A stretch of 64,000 nt of DNA from Candidatus Gastranaerophilales bacterium (GTDB taxonomy: Bacteria; Cyanobacteriota; Vampirovibrionia; Gastranaerophilales; Gastranaerophilaceae). This document shows, piece by piece, positions 1 to 9,300 of the stretch (position 1 is its first letter; each line of letters starts with the position of its first letter). The translations under genes and the position numbers were made by a program. The stretch is taken from assembly GCA_944325525.1 (NCBI GenBank), contig CALVAK010000011.1, positions 16,266-80,265 of the forward strand. The letters run 5' to 3'. The notes under the pieces are model-generated. The model was not told where the DNA came from and did not search any database. It saw only the letters and a list, made by a program, of their open reading frames with translations.

Positions 1-635
1 ATAATTCCTCCTGCGTAAGTACCTGCTTCTGTTATCCCCAAATGCAGAGGATATACAATTTTTCCTGCAATCTGTCTGTATGCTTCAACTGTAGTCATAA
101 CATCGGAAGATTTTAAAGATACTTTTATTTTGTCAAAATCATTATCTTCTAAAATTTTAATATGTCTTAATGCACTCATAACCATTTTTTCTGACAGAGA
201 TATCTGCATTTGCTCTATATCTTTTTCTAAAGAACCTGCATTTATACCTATTCTTATAGGAATATTATTCGTTTTTGCAAGAGAAACAACTTTCTTAATA
301 TTTTCTTCTTTGCCAATGTTTCCAGGATTTATTCGCAATGCATCTATACCATTTTCAATACATTTAATAGCAAGCCTGTAGTCAAAATGTATATCAGCAA
401 CAAGAGGAACAGGAGATTTTGATTTTATTTCTTTTACGGCATCTGCCGCCTGAGGATTTAATATTGCCAGTCTTACAATCTCACAGCCATTTTCAGCCAG
501 ATTGTAAATTTGTTTTAAGGTGGATTTTACATCTCGTGTATCGGTATTAGTCATTGACTGTACTGATATTGGAGCATCTCCTCCTATTTTTACATTACCG
601 ATTTTTATTTGTTTTGAAATTCTTCTTTGTACCAT
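1..635 (-). CDS. ispG: (E)-4-hydroxy-3-methylbut-2-enyl-diphosphate synthase, partial (5' part)
   Basis: IspG (GcpE) is the [4Fe-4S] enzyme that converts MEcPP to HMBPP in the MEP isoprenoid pathway. The minus strand reads from an ATG at 635-633 and runs off the left edge, so only about 211 N-terminal residues (TIM-barrel domain) are present; the C-terminal cysteines lie outside. Typical stretches are visible: MVQRRISKQIKIGNVKIGG at the start, SVQSMTNTDTRDV, EIVRLAI, PLVADIHFDYRLA, IRINPGNIG and the segment ending HLGITEAGTYAGG. It is divergent from the phosphoesterase at 691. The partner enzyme IspH is at about 42 kb, so the last two steps of the pathway both lie in this window. Identification is firm. 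Confidence 0.95.
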   Translation of the reverse strand, partial: MVQRRISKQIKIGNVKIGGDAPISVQSMTNTDTRDVKSTLKQIYNLAENGCEIVRLAILNPQAADAVKEIKSKSPVPLVADIHFDYRLAIKCIENGIDALRINPGNIGKEENIKKVVSLAKTNNIPIRIGINAGSLEKDIEQMQISLSEKMVMSALRHIKILEDNDFDKIKVSLKSSDVMTTVEAYRQIAGKIVYPLHLGITEAGTYAGGI

Positions 636-690
636 GATTATCCTATTCCTGTTAAGATAATATTAGCATAAAAAGTATTGGGGATTTGAA

Positions 691-1443
691 ATGAAAATAG
701 CAATAATTTCAGATATACACGGTAACCTTGATGCATTAGAAAGTGTTCTCAAAGATATAAGTTCTGAAAAATGCAGTAAAATATTTTGTCTCGGAGATAT
801 TGCAATGGCAGGTCCTGAGCCATCCGAAACAATAAACAAAATACATGACCTTAAAAAGTCAAAAGATTTTCATATAATTCAAGGTAATACAGACAAGATG
901 TTGTCTGTATTTTCTTTTGATACACAAAATGAAATTATGAAAGTAAACAAAGTAATGGCAAGTGCATACTATGCTGACAGTAATCTTTTAACCGAACAAG
1001 AGAAACTTTTTCTAAAAGAACTGCCACCGCAAGAAAATATATCATTATTCGGAATAAAAATACTACTTGTTCACGGTTCTCCAAGAAGCAATAGTGAAAA
1101 TATATTTCCTAATATGAAAATAGAAGAAATTGAAAAAATAACCGAAGGTGTTAATGCTGACATTATATTCTGCGGTCATACTCATATGCCTTGCGGTTAT
1201 CAAACTAATACTAATAAAACAATAATTAACGCAGGAAGTGTAGGAAGACCATTTAGTGAATCACCCGAGTCATGTTACGTCATAATGGACATAAATGAAG
1301 AAACATCAACTTATACAATACAGCATAAATTTGTAAAATATGATGTTAATATTGCAGCACAAAAATTAAGAAACAGGAGGTTTGAAGGATCTGATAAACT
1401 TGCTTCAATGTTATTAAAAGCAACTTCAAGATATCCTGAATAA
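691..1443 (+). CDS. YfcE/MJ0936-type metallophosphoesterase
   Basis: This 250-residue protein has the calcineurin-like phosphoesterase metal-site motifs in order: SDIHGN (residues 7-12), LGD and GNTDK (about 66-70), VHGSPRS (about 125) and CGHTHMP (about 157), followed by NAGSVGRP. That is the small YfcE/MJ0936 class, which hydrolyses phosphodiesters with two bound metal ions. The natural substrate cannot be read from sequence. The start is supported by a GGGGAT ribosome site just upstream. It is divergent from ispG and followed by a separate leader for the next gene, so it is probably a single-gene unit. Confidence 0.85.
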   Translation: MKIAIISDIHGNLDALESVLKDISSEKCSKIFCLGDIAMAGPEPSETINKIHDLKKSKDFHIIQGNTDKMLSVFSFDTQNEIMKVNKVMASAYYADSNLLTEQEKLFLKELPPQENISLFGIKILLVHGSPRSNSENIFPNMKIEEIEKITEGVNADIIFCGHTHMPCGYQTNTNKTIINAGSVGRPFSESPESCYVIMDINEETSTYTIQHKFVKYDVNIAAQKLRNRRFEGSDKLASMLLKATSRYPE

Positions 1444-1547
1444 AAAAAGAAAACAATTTGTTACAATTTAAAAAAATAATAGCAAAAAACTTTTTTTTAC
1501 TTTTTAAAACTATGGGGCTCATGCCTGAAAACTAATAAGGAATTAAG

Positions 1548-4451
1548 ATGAACACAATAAAACCAGCAACATTTAATAATTCTGAAAAGACAATATTTGT
1601 AAAAAATCGTCTTTCAACAAACCATCCACCTTACAGCCCCAGTTTTAAGTCTGCACCATACAACATCAGTGCGGAAGCCAGTAAACAAATTATGGGTGTA
1701 TTTTCACAACACTATGGTAATATTGGTGACAGACTAGGACAAAAAATAAATAAATTAGTAACATCTTCAAAAATATTAGAAAAGAGCTCTAGAATTTCAA
1801 TAAAAGAAGGAGCTCTTTCTATTCGTGAAAAAAGTGTTATAAGAGGATTCGGAGAAAATTTAATTTTTCCTTTCATAAATCTCCCTTTATACGCAGTCAG
1901 CTGGGTGTTTAAAAGATTTCAATCAATTCCTTCCATGAAAGACTGGGCAAGGAAAATATATGATAAACCGATATTAAGAATTCCAAGAAAATTAAATGAG
2001 CTTGATGAAAAAACAGATATGTTAAAAGGTATGCTTGAAAAAACTCAAGATACCATTGCAAAATTTGCTAAGGAAAGAGGTGTGACCAAAGAATATTTGA
2101 TTGCACAATTAAATAAAACCGATGATACTCCTCAGGCTCAGCAACTTGTAAAAGAAGCTAACGAATATATAAAAGAAAGTTTATATAAAGTAAGTAACAA
2201 ATTCTTCGATAAACACACAGGTAATTTTAATACAGCATATGAAAGACCGTTAAACAGAATAGTAACAGGTTTAATTCCGGTTGCTTTTCTGGCAAATGAT
2301 GCATATAACCTTTCTGTAATGTGCGGAGATAAAAAAGAAGACTCTCTCAAAGAAGCTAACGAAAGGAAAATACAGGAAATTTCAAGAGTACTTACAACCG
2401 CATACATTCAATTGATAACCTTCGGAGCATTTACAAAGCAGGTAAATACTCTTCCGTGGTTTACTCCGTTAACTTCTGCGCTTACTGTCTTGTTCTCTGA
2501 AACTTCTTCAAGAAAACGTTTAGGAAAACCTGTTTTCTTCTTGTCTCCTGAAAAAGCAAAAGAGTATAACAGGCGTGAAAAAGAACTAGAAGAATCACAA
2601 GAAAAAGAAAACAATAATAAACTATTCAGTTTTAAAAAACAAGAAACAAAAACAAAAGAACTAACCCCTGCTGAGGCTGCAGTTAAAAATCTTACTCCTT
2701 TTGTTTCTCCTGATTCAGAACCAAAAGTATTTACAAGCTTTAAAGCCTCAAATAACAATAAGAATACAAATTCAGCAGAAACCATAAATAATAAAGCTAC
2801 TGAAAAGAATGATAAAAAAGAACGAAAAGCATTAATAAATTTTGATACCTTTAAAAAGGCTGTCGCTATACTTCTGGCCTCCGGATTCACATTGAGCTTC
2901 TTAAAAAACAGCTCATATACAAAAAATGCCAAAATTATTACGACGATAAAAGACTTTGGAAAAAAATGTAAAGAAAAAATATATAATCCGCTTGCTTTTA
3001 AAGATTTTGAGATAACAAGTTCTGAGTTTGAAGTTCTTGCACAAAATTTGAAAGATGTAGGATGTAAAGAAATAGCTGAAGGTCATAGCTTTATAAAATC
3101 CAAATATGGCCGTATGACAGCAGATGGAACAATAAAAATGTTCAAAGGCAAACTGGAAGCATCAAAAGCAGCTCAAATTACTGTTGATGCTCTGGAAAGC
3201 CTTATAAATAACGGAACTAAATTTTCAGAAGCTGATATTTCAAAAATAAAAGATTCTGTAAAAATTGCAATAAATCAAGAAGGAACAGCAATTACAGAAA
3301 TGAAGTATGGTGCTGTCGCAAAAAAAGCTATAGAAATAATTTCTAATAAAAAAGTTAATCTTTCGCCGGAAAATATTGAAACATTAAAAAAAGCAATAAC
3401 AGAATCAGTAACTAAAAATGCAACTGAAATTCCAATTCAAATCGATACGAAACTAAAACCGTTTGTTGATATAGTAACAGAACCGTTTAAATTCATAATG
3501 TCAGCATTAAGACTTCCGTTTAAATGTGTAACTCTATTAATAAATCTTGCTGTTTCTCCTGTAGAGAAAAAAGCTGCTGAAGCTCTTATAGGAAAAGCTG
3601 AACTTACAAAATTTGAAAAAGCAGTACATAAAGTTATAACCGAAATATACGGAGAAAAGAAAGCTAAAGCAGGAAAAACAAGCCAGGTTATTTTTGCAAA
3701 TGCAATGGAAAAATTACAAAAGCAAACAAAACCATACAGAATGGCAAAAGAAATGCTTGAAAAAGCTACTGTTACCGGTTCTGCAGCTGAAATTAAAAAA
3801 GCTGAAGCTGCTTTGGATAAAGCTAAAAATGATTTGGCACGTTATGTAAATACAGCAGTTGAAAAATCATTTAACGGCGTTACACAGTCAAGTAATAAAA
3901 ACACCGATTTAGCAATGATGACAAAACTTGCATCTTCTGCTGTTACTTCAGCATTCCTTGTTGCAGATAATTATAATATGGTAATGATAAAATCAAACGG
4001 TGAAGACAAACAAGGGGCAAAAGAAACTGCAAACGAACGTATAATCCAGAGATTAAGTGCTTTATTCTATCAAGCATTATTCATTAATTGGTTCAATGCA
4101 ACATTTAGAGCTACCTACAACAGCTCATTAAGAGGTATGACAGAAGTTGCTATTCCTAATACATTAACAACTGAAATCCTTACAAGAAAATCTATTGGTA
4201 TGCCTGTAGGAAGAAAAACATATGAAGAATTACAGGAAATCGATGAAAAAAATGAAAATCGTAAAGGATTTTTAGGAAAATACTTCAAATTTATGCGACT
4301 TTTAACAGGGAAGAAACCTTTAAAAGACAGACTGCCAAAAGAACAAAAAAATCAGCAAAAAACAAAAGAAACACCTGTAAATATATTGAATAACTCATTA
4401 AACAAAACAATATCAACCAATTTACTGGATAAATATTTGATTAAGCAATAG
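1548..4451 (+). CDS. Large hypothetical protein with internal duplication
   Basis: No known family is recognised in this 967-residue protein. It is Lys- and Ala-rich with long helical stretches. The N-terminus carries the short SFKS signature (YSPSFKSAPYN, about residue 30), echoed by FTSFKAS near residue 395; I associate this signature with lineage-specific proteins of Gastranaerophilales-type bacteria. Two parts resemble each other: residues about 236-335 (VAFLANDAYNLSVM, EANERKIQEISR, RLGKPVFF) and about 786-892 (SAFLVADNYNMVMI, TANERIIQRLSA, SIGMPVGRKTYEEL). Each copy contains hydrophobic segments that could be membrane-associated. The duplication suggests two copies of one structural module joined by a charged linker (about 340-430). 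It has its own leader with a GGAATTAAG ribosome site and is followed by tRNA-Thr. Function unknown. Confidence 0.75.
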   Translation: MNTIKPATFNNSEKTIFVKNRLSTNHPPYSPSFKSAPYNISAEASKQIMGVFSQHYGNIGDRLGQKINKLVTSSKILEKSSRISIKEGALSIREKSVIRGFGENLIFPFINLPLYAVSWVFKRFQSIPSMKDWARKIYDKPILRIPRKLNELDEKTDMLKGMLEKTQDTIAKFAKERGVTKEYLIAQLNKTDDTPQAQQLVKEANEYIKESLYKVSNKFFDKHTGNFNTAYERPLNRIVTGLIPVAFLANDAYNLSVMCGDKKEDSLKEANERKIQEISRVLTTAYIQLITFGAFTKQVNTLPWFTPLTSALTVLFSETSSRKRLGKPVFFLSPEKAKEYNRREKELEESQEKENNNKLFSFKKQETKTKELTPAEAAVKNLTPFVSPDSEPKVFTSFKASNNNKNTNSAETINNKATEKNDKKERKALINFDTFKKAVAILLASGFTLSFLKNSSYTKNAKIITTIKDFGKKCKEKIYNPLAFKDFEITSSEFEVLAQNLKDVGCKEIAEGHSFIKSKYGRMTADGTIKMFKGKLEASKAAQITVDALESLINNGTKFSEADISKIKDSVKIAINQEGTAITEMKYGAVAKKAIEIISNKKVNLSPENIETLKKAITESVTKNATEIPIQIDTKLKPFVDIVTEPFKFIMSALRLPFKCVTLLINLAVSPVEKKAAEALIGKAELTKFEKAVHKVITEIYGEKKAKAGKTSQVIFANAMEKLQKQTKPYRMAKEMLEKATVTGSAAEIKKAEAALDKAKNDLARYVNTAVEKSFNGVTQSSNKNTDLAMMTKLASSAVTSAFLVADNYNMVMIKSNGEDKQGAKETANERIIQRLSALFYQALFINWFNATFRATYNSSLRGMTEVAIPNTLTTEILTRKSIGMPVGRKTYEELQEIDEKNENRKGFLGKYFKFMRLLTGKKPLKDRLPKEQKNQQKTKETPVNILNNSLNKTISTNLLDKYLIKQ

Positions 4452-4483
4452 TATTACTCTTTTATAAATACAATAAGAAATTA

Positions 4484-4512
4484 TTTTGTAATATATTATT
4501 TTGGTGTAAAAT
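4484..4512 (+). promoter_or_regulatory. Promoter of tRNA-Thr
   Basis: A -35-like TTTTGT (4484-4489) and a -10 TAAAAT (4507-4512) are separated by 17 bp. The -10 box ends 9 bases before the mature 5' end of the tRNA, the expected distance for a stable-RNA promoter. The -35 box is weak. Confidence 0.5.
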
Positions 4513-4521
4513 ATAAAAAAA

Positions 4522-4594
<73 letters not shown>

Positions 4595-4696
4595 TTTTGT
4601 TTTAAACAAGTAACCATTTTAGAACTTTTATATTAGAACATTCTGCTTAATTTTTTTCTTTTGTTATATTTTCTTATTAACAAAATAGAGTTTAAT

Positions 4697-4836
4697 ATGA
4701 AAAAGTTTATACAAGAATATAAAATTTTTTATTTGCATCTATAATTTTTTCTTTATTAATAGCAATTATTTTTTCTCTTTTGTGTATACTAACATTACTT
4801 GATGAATCTGTAGAACTATCAAATATTAGCTTTTAA
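4697..4836 (+). pseudogene. Frameshifted small membrane-protein gene
   Basis: An ATG at 4697 opens MKKFIQEYKIFYL but meets a stop after 15 codons. Moving one frame immediately after a T-rich homopolymer continues as ASIIFSLLIAIIFSLLCIL and ends at TAA 4834-4836, giving a protein of about 46 residues with one transmembrane helix. The fit of a charged N-terminus to a hydrophobic helix across the frame change suggests a recently broken gene or a sequencing error in the T-run. No ribosome site stands out. The family is not recognised. Confidence 0.35.
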
Positions 4837-4909
4837 TTTAATTCAAAACGACTTAATGGACACAGAACAAAACTGAAAGAGGCAAAACCTAATACCAATA
4901 AAAAAGAAG

Positions 4910-5115
<206 letters not shown>

Positions 5116-5178
5116 ATATCTATATTTTTATAGTATCAAAAAAAAATATATTGTAAAGTATTTATTTAAAAATAGTTT

Positions 5179-7548
5179 CTATAAAAATAAACATCCTGCC
5201 CGATATATTATAAATGCAACAAACCAGGCTATTGAACACTGGCATATTATAACAAGCAGGGCATACTGTCTGCCCAGTTCTCTTTTTACTGTAGCAATTG
5301 TTGCCACACAAGGTGTATACAACAGACAAAAAACTAGAAATACAAAAGCTGTTAATTTTGAAAATATTAACGGCAATTTGGAAGTATCTCCGCCCATTAA
5401 TACGCTAATAGTACTTACAACACTTTCTTTTGCCATAAACCCTGTAATAAATGATGTAGATATCCGCCAATCATCAATTCCTAATGGTCTAAATACAGGT
5501 GAAATAAAATTACCCAACAAAGCTAAAATACTATCTGAAGAATCCTTCACCAGATTCAATCTAATATCAAATGTTTGTAAAAACCATATTATTATTGTAG
5601 CCCAGAAGATTATTGTAAATGCTTTTGTTATAAAATCTTTTGACTTTGTATAAATTAGCCTGTATACATTTATAGGACTAGGCAGTCTGTAATTTGGAAG
5701 TTCCATGACAAAAGGGACAGGTTCACTTTTAAAAATAAAAACTTTCATAAAACAAGCAAAAATTATTCCTGTCACTATTCCTATTATGTATAAACATAAA
5801 ATAACTAATATTTGATTTTCCTTAAAAAAAGCAGCTGTAAATAGTGCATATATAGGAAGTTTCGCAGAACAGCTCATAAAGGGTGTTAAAAAAATTGTCA
5901 TTTTTCTGTCACGTTCAGAAGGCAGAGTTCTTGTAGACATTATTGCAGGAACGCTGCAGCCAAAACCCATAAGCATGGGGACAAAACTTCTTCCTGAAAG
6001 CCCTATTTCTCTAAGCATTTTATCCATTACAAAAGCAACTCTCGCCATATATCCCGTATCTTCTAATATGGATAAGAAGAAAAACAAAACAACTATAACA
6101 GGTAAAAAACTAATTACACTACCGACTCCTGCGAAAATTCCGTCTATTATTAATGAATGTATAACAGGATTTAATCCATATCTTGTTAGTGAAACATCAA
6201 CAATTTTGGTTGTATTATCTATCACTACATTTAAAATATCAGAAAGAAATGTACCGAAATGTCCGAATGTCATATAAAAAATAAAAGTCATTATGAGAAA
6301 AAATGCTGCTAATGCAGTATATTTACCCGTAAGTATTTTATCAATGTTCAAAGATATTTTTTGTTCTGCGGATTCATCTTTCTTTATAACAAAATTTAAG
6401 CATAGTTTTTCTATAAAGCTAAATCGCATATCTGCCATTGCCGCCTTTTTATCTAAACCGGTTTCTTTTTCCATTTGAACAACAATTTGATTACAGGTTT
6501 CAATATCATTTTTATCTAAATTAAGAACCTGAAAAATAAGTTCATCACCTTCTGCTATTTTTGAAGCTGCAAATCTTGTAGGTATACCGGCTTCCCTTGC
6601 ATGGTCTTCTATTATATGGATAATGGAATGAATACATCTATGTAAAGCACCTTCCTTACCGTCATTTTCTTCACAAAAATCTAACCTTTTAGGATGTTCA
6701 CTATATTTTGCAATATTTATTGAGTGTTCAACCAGTTCCTCTATTCCCTGATTTTTTGAAGCAGAAATAGGTATAACAGGAACTCCTAAAATTGATTCAA
6801 GTCCATTAACATCAATACTTCCGCCATCAGCAACAACTTCATCCATCATGTTTAATGCAATTACCATTGGAACGTCAAGCTCTATCAACTGCAGCGTAAG
6901 AAAAAGATTCCTTTCAATATTCATTGCATCAACAATATTAATAATTCCGTCAGGTTTTTCATTTAGAATAAAATTCCTCGTTATTATTTCTTCACTGCTG
7001 TATGGAGATAAGGAATATATTCCGGGAAGATCAGTAATTGTAATATCTTTATTGTTTTTAATATTACCCATAGTTTTATCAACTGTAACCCCTGGGAAAT
7101 TACCCACTCTCTGATTTGAACCAGTCAATCTGTTAAACAATGTTGTTTTGCCGCAGTTTTGATTGCCGACAAGAGCAAAAGACAACTTTGTTTTTGGAAC
7201 AACTTTTGTTTTTCTTTCGCTGTATATTACCGATTCACCTTTTCTTGAATGTTCTATTTCTACGAATTCTTTATTCTTTTTAGGACAATTATGAGCATCA
7301 TGAATATCTTTAATTGCAATTTTTGAAGCATCGTCTTTTCTTATGGTTAATTCATATCCTCTTACTCTGATTTCCATTGGATCACCCATCGGTGCTGTTT
7401 TTATTAAGGTAACTTCAGTCCCCGGAGTAAGCCCCATATCAAGAATATGACATCTCAATGATACATCTTCACAGTTTACAGATTCTATTATCGCGTCCTT
7501 ACCGGGCGTAAGATTATCTAAAGTTATTTTTTCCGCAATTTCAACCAT
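5179..7548 (-). CDS. feoB: Ferrous iron transporter, FeoA-FeoB fusion
   Basis: FeoB takes up Fe(II) across the inner membrane under control of its cytosolic GTPase domain. Residues about 8-80 form a FeoA-type SH3-like domain (LTPGKDAIIESV, ILDMGLTPGTEV, RVRGYELTIR), so FeoA is fused to the N-terminus. A linker containing HNCPKKNKE leads to the G domain: P-loop VGNQNCGKTT at about 127-136, FPGVTVDKT, DLPGIYSLSP, NMMD and ISASKNQG. The C-terminal half has the FeoB membrane core with Gate motifs (FVPMLMGFGCSVPA, then YTPCVATIATVKRELG). The start is set at 7548, where GGAG lies 9 bases upstream. An ATG 21 bases further up has no ribosome site and overlaps a TAAAAT -10 box. Length, about 789 residues, suits the fusion class. 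Confidence 0.95.
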   Translation of the reverse strand: MVEIAEKITLDNLTPGKDAIIESVNCEDVSLRCHILDMGLTPGTEVTLIKTAPMGDPMEIRVRGYELTIRKDDASKIAIKDIHDAHNCPKKNKEFVEIEHSRKGESVIYSERKTKVVPKTKLSFALVGNQNCGKTTLFNRLTGSNQRVGNFPGVTVDKTMGNIKNNKDITITDLPGIYSLSPYSSEEIITRNFILNEKPDGIINIVDAMNIERNLFLTLQLIELDVPMVIALNMMDEVVADGGSIDVNGLESILGVPVIPISASKNQGIEELVEHSINIAKYSEHPKRLDFCEENDGKEGALHRCIHSIIHIIEDHAREAGIPTRFAASKIAEGDELIFQVLNLDKNDIETCNQIVVQMEKETGLDKKAAMADMRFSFIEKLCLNFVIKKDESAEQKISLNIDKILTGKYTALAAFFLIMTFIFYMTFGHFGTFLSDILNVVIDNTTKIVDVSLTRYGLNPVIHSLIIDGIFAGVGSVISFLPVIVVLFFFLSILEDTGYMARVAFVMDKMLREIGLSGRSFVPMLMGFGCSVPAIMSTRTLPSERDRKMTIFLTPFMSCSAKLPIYALFTAAFFKENQILVILCLYIIGIVTGIIFACFMKVFIFKSEPVPFVMELPNYRLPSPINVYRLIYTKSKDFITKAFTIIFWATIIIWFLQTFDIRLNLVKDSSDSILALLGNFISPVFRPLGIDDWRISTSFITGFMAKESVVSTISVLMGGDTSKLPLIFSKLTAFVFLVFCLLYTPCVATIATVKRELGRQYALLVIICQCSIAWFVAFIIYRAGCLFL

Positions 7549-7619
7549 ATTCAATATCTCCAGATACATTTTAACACGGATTTCAAATTAAACCACCAAA
7601 TAAGTTTATGTGATTTATA

Positions 7620-7648
7620 TTGTTTAATTACCTTTTTTTTTGTAAAAT
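7620..7648 (+). promoter_or_regulatory. Promoter of kdsA
   Basis: TTGTTT (7620-7625) and TAAAAT (7643-7648) are spaced 17 bp. Transcription would begin near 7655, just before the strong GGAGGG ribosome site at 7661. The intergenic region is shared with the divergent feoB gene. Confidence 0.6.
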
Positions 7649-7674
7649 TTATATACGTCCGGAGGGTATAGTAT

Positions 7675-8496
7675 ATGATTAACACGATAAAATTAAAAAA
7701 TTTTGAAATCGGTAAAAACAAACTGACAATCCTTGCAGGGCCATGTGCAATAGAATCAAAAGATATTCTTTTTAAAGCTGCGGATTACCTTAAAAAATTA
7801 ACCTCTGATTTAGATATAAATTTTGTTTTTAAAGCTTCCTATGATAAAGCAAACAGAAGTTCCCTTAAATCATACAGAGGTTTAGGCATACAAAAAGGAT
7901 TGAATCTTCTTTCAGAAGTAAAAAAAGAATTTGATGTACCTATTGTTACAGATATACATAATCCCGATGAAGCGACTATGGCTGCAGAAGTCGCAGACAT
8001 AATACAAATTCCTGCTTTTTTATGCAGACAGACAGATTTACTCGTTGCGGCAGCAAAAACAAATAAAATTATAAATATAAAAAAAGGACAATTTCTGGCT
8101 CCAAATCAAATGAAATCAATTGCACAAAAAGTAATAGATTCAGGAAACAACCAAATAACAATAACAGATAGAGGAGTATCGTTCGGATATAATAATTTAG
8201 TTTCTGATATGAGAGCAATCCCTATAATTCAAAAGATGGGATTTCCAGTAATATTTGATGCTACCCATAGCGTTCAATTACCAGGAGGTTCTGGAGATTG
8301 TTCTTCAGGCGAAAGAGAATTTGTTCCAGTTCTTGCAAAATCAGCAACAGCTGCTGGTGCAAATGGCTTGTTTTTTGAAGTACATCCTGACCCCGACAGT
8401 GCATTATGCGACGGTCCTAACATGATTAATTTTGCTCAAGCAAAAGAAATTTTTTCTATTTGCAACGAAATATTTATGTTAGTTAACAAAAAATAA
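7675..8496 (+). CDS. kdsA: 3-deoxy-8-phosphooctulonate synthase (Kdo-8-P synthase)
   Basis: KdsA condenses arabinose-5-phosphate and phosphoenolpyruvate to Kdo-8-phosphate, the precursor of the lipopolysaccharide inner-core sugar. The 273-residue length is normal. Motifs seen are LAGPCAIES (residues 20-28), FKASYDKANRSS, VTDIHNPDEA, QIPAFLCRQTDLL, NIKKGQFLAP, DATHSVQLPGG and FFEVHPDPDSALCDGPNM. Cys24 in AGPCAIE sits where the metal-binding cysteine lies in the Aquifex-type enzyme (E. coli has Asn there). With the His of DATHS, the Glu of FFEVH and the Asp of LCDGP, this points to the metal-dependent class. A GGAGGG ribosome site lies 8 bases upstream. The gene implies an LPS-bearing outer membrane. 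Confidence 0.96.
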   Translation: MINTIKLKNFEIGKNKLTILAGPCAIESKDILFKAADYLKKLTSDLDINFVFKASYDKANRSSLKSYRGLGIQKGLNLLSEVKKEFDVPIVTDIHNPDEATMAAEVADIIQIPAFLCRQTDLLVAAAKTNKIINIKKGQFLAPNQMKSIAQKVIDSGNNQITITDRGVSFGYNNLVSDMRAIPIIQKMGFPVIFDATHSVQLPGGSGDCSSGEREFVPVLAKSATAAGANGLFFEVHPDPDSALCDGPNMINFAQAKEIFSICNEIFMLVNKK

Positions 8497-8499
8497 TTT

Positions 8500-9246
8500 T
8501 TATTGAACAACATACCTTGCCTGTGCCCACGGATAACCCTTTATAATTTGCCAGTTGTCCTTAATTATTAATGCACCGCAATAATTACCGTTTTTCATTC
8601 TGTTACAGTTATTATTATTACTTTCTGAAATTAATTGTTCTCTTGAATATTCATGCCCGTATGGCAGAAATACTCCTTCATATTCCGGATGATCATCATT
8701 CTGAATCCAGTATTCAAAAATAAAAATATCTCTTGCTACAACATTAAGACGTTTTTTACCGTTCGTATCAATATAAAAATAAACAACTTTGTATTTATCA
8801 TTAGAATATGTTTGAAGAGCAATAAAAGAACCGTCATTCAGAAAAAATCTGGTCCAGGTTGTGTTCAGCGACTTTTCAGTGCCGTCTAGTTCTTTAAATG
8901 TATAATTACATACACCCTCGGCAGAATTTTTACAATCACGTGAAATAACAAGAAATGGTTTTAAATATTTTTCAAAAAAAGAATAAGATCCTCTCTCACT
9001 TAAATTTGGTTCAAGTTCCCAGTCCTTTGAAAATCCATTCCTGACAACAGAACTGTTAAAACCGTTAGAAAATGTACTATACATCTTTTTTAAACGAACT
9101 ACAGTCTGATCTTTATTATAATCTGCAACAATTGTACCCATACTAATTGTAAATACAATACCTACAATAACAAGGGCAATAAGCGTTTCAGATAATGTAT
9201 TACCCCATTTATAACCTTTTATAGTATTTGTATTATTATTTAACAA
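8500..9246 (-). CDS. Type IV pilin-like/type II secretion pseudopilin protein
   Basis: The 248-residue protein begins with a short leader ending KWG, followed by NTLSETLIALVIVGIVFTI. Cleavage after Gly15 would leave Glu at +5 of the mature protein, the conserved feature of type IV prepilin substrates, followed by the hydrophobic assembly helix (about 17-38). The remainder is a soluble C-terminal domain with several Cys (DCKNSAEGVC, NCNRMKNGNYC) that may form disulfides outside the cell. The start is a TTG with GGAG 6 bases upstream; there is no in-frame ATG with a ribosome site. Prepilin peptidase and assembly genes are not nearby, so it probably works with machinery encoded elsewhere. Individual role unknown. 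Confidence 0.8.
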   Translation of the reverse strand: MLNNNTNTIKGYKWGNTLSETLIALVIVGIVFTISMGTIVADYNKDQTVVRLKKMYSTFSNGFNSSVVRNGFSKDWELEPNLSERGSYSFFEKYLKPFLVISRDCKNSAEGVCNYTFKELDGTEKSLNTTWTRFFLNDGSFIALQTYSNDKYKVVYFYIDTNGKKRLNVVARDIFIFEYWIQNDDHPEYEGVFLPYGHEYSREQLISESNNNNCNRMKNGNYCGALIIKDNWQIIKGYPWAQARYVVQ

Positions 9247-9300
9247 TTAATACTCCATTGTTAGTTATATGATAAGACTTATTTTCGTATTCTGTTTTTA

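Noticed and set aside
1505..1547. Riboswitch in the leader of the 967-residue gene
   Set aside because: The GGGGCTCATGCC stretch looked structured, but no extended pairing or known riboswitch core could be drawn.
2408..2932. 174-codon open frame on the minus strand
   Set aside because: It is wholly antisense to the 967-residue gene, with Phe/Ser-rich shadow composition and no ribosome site.
8653..8889. Small plus-strand frame opposite the pilin-like gene
   Set aside because: It is antisense to a well-supported gene with prepilin features and has no supporting signals.
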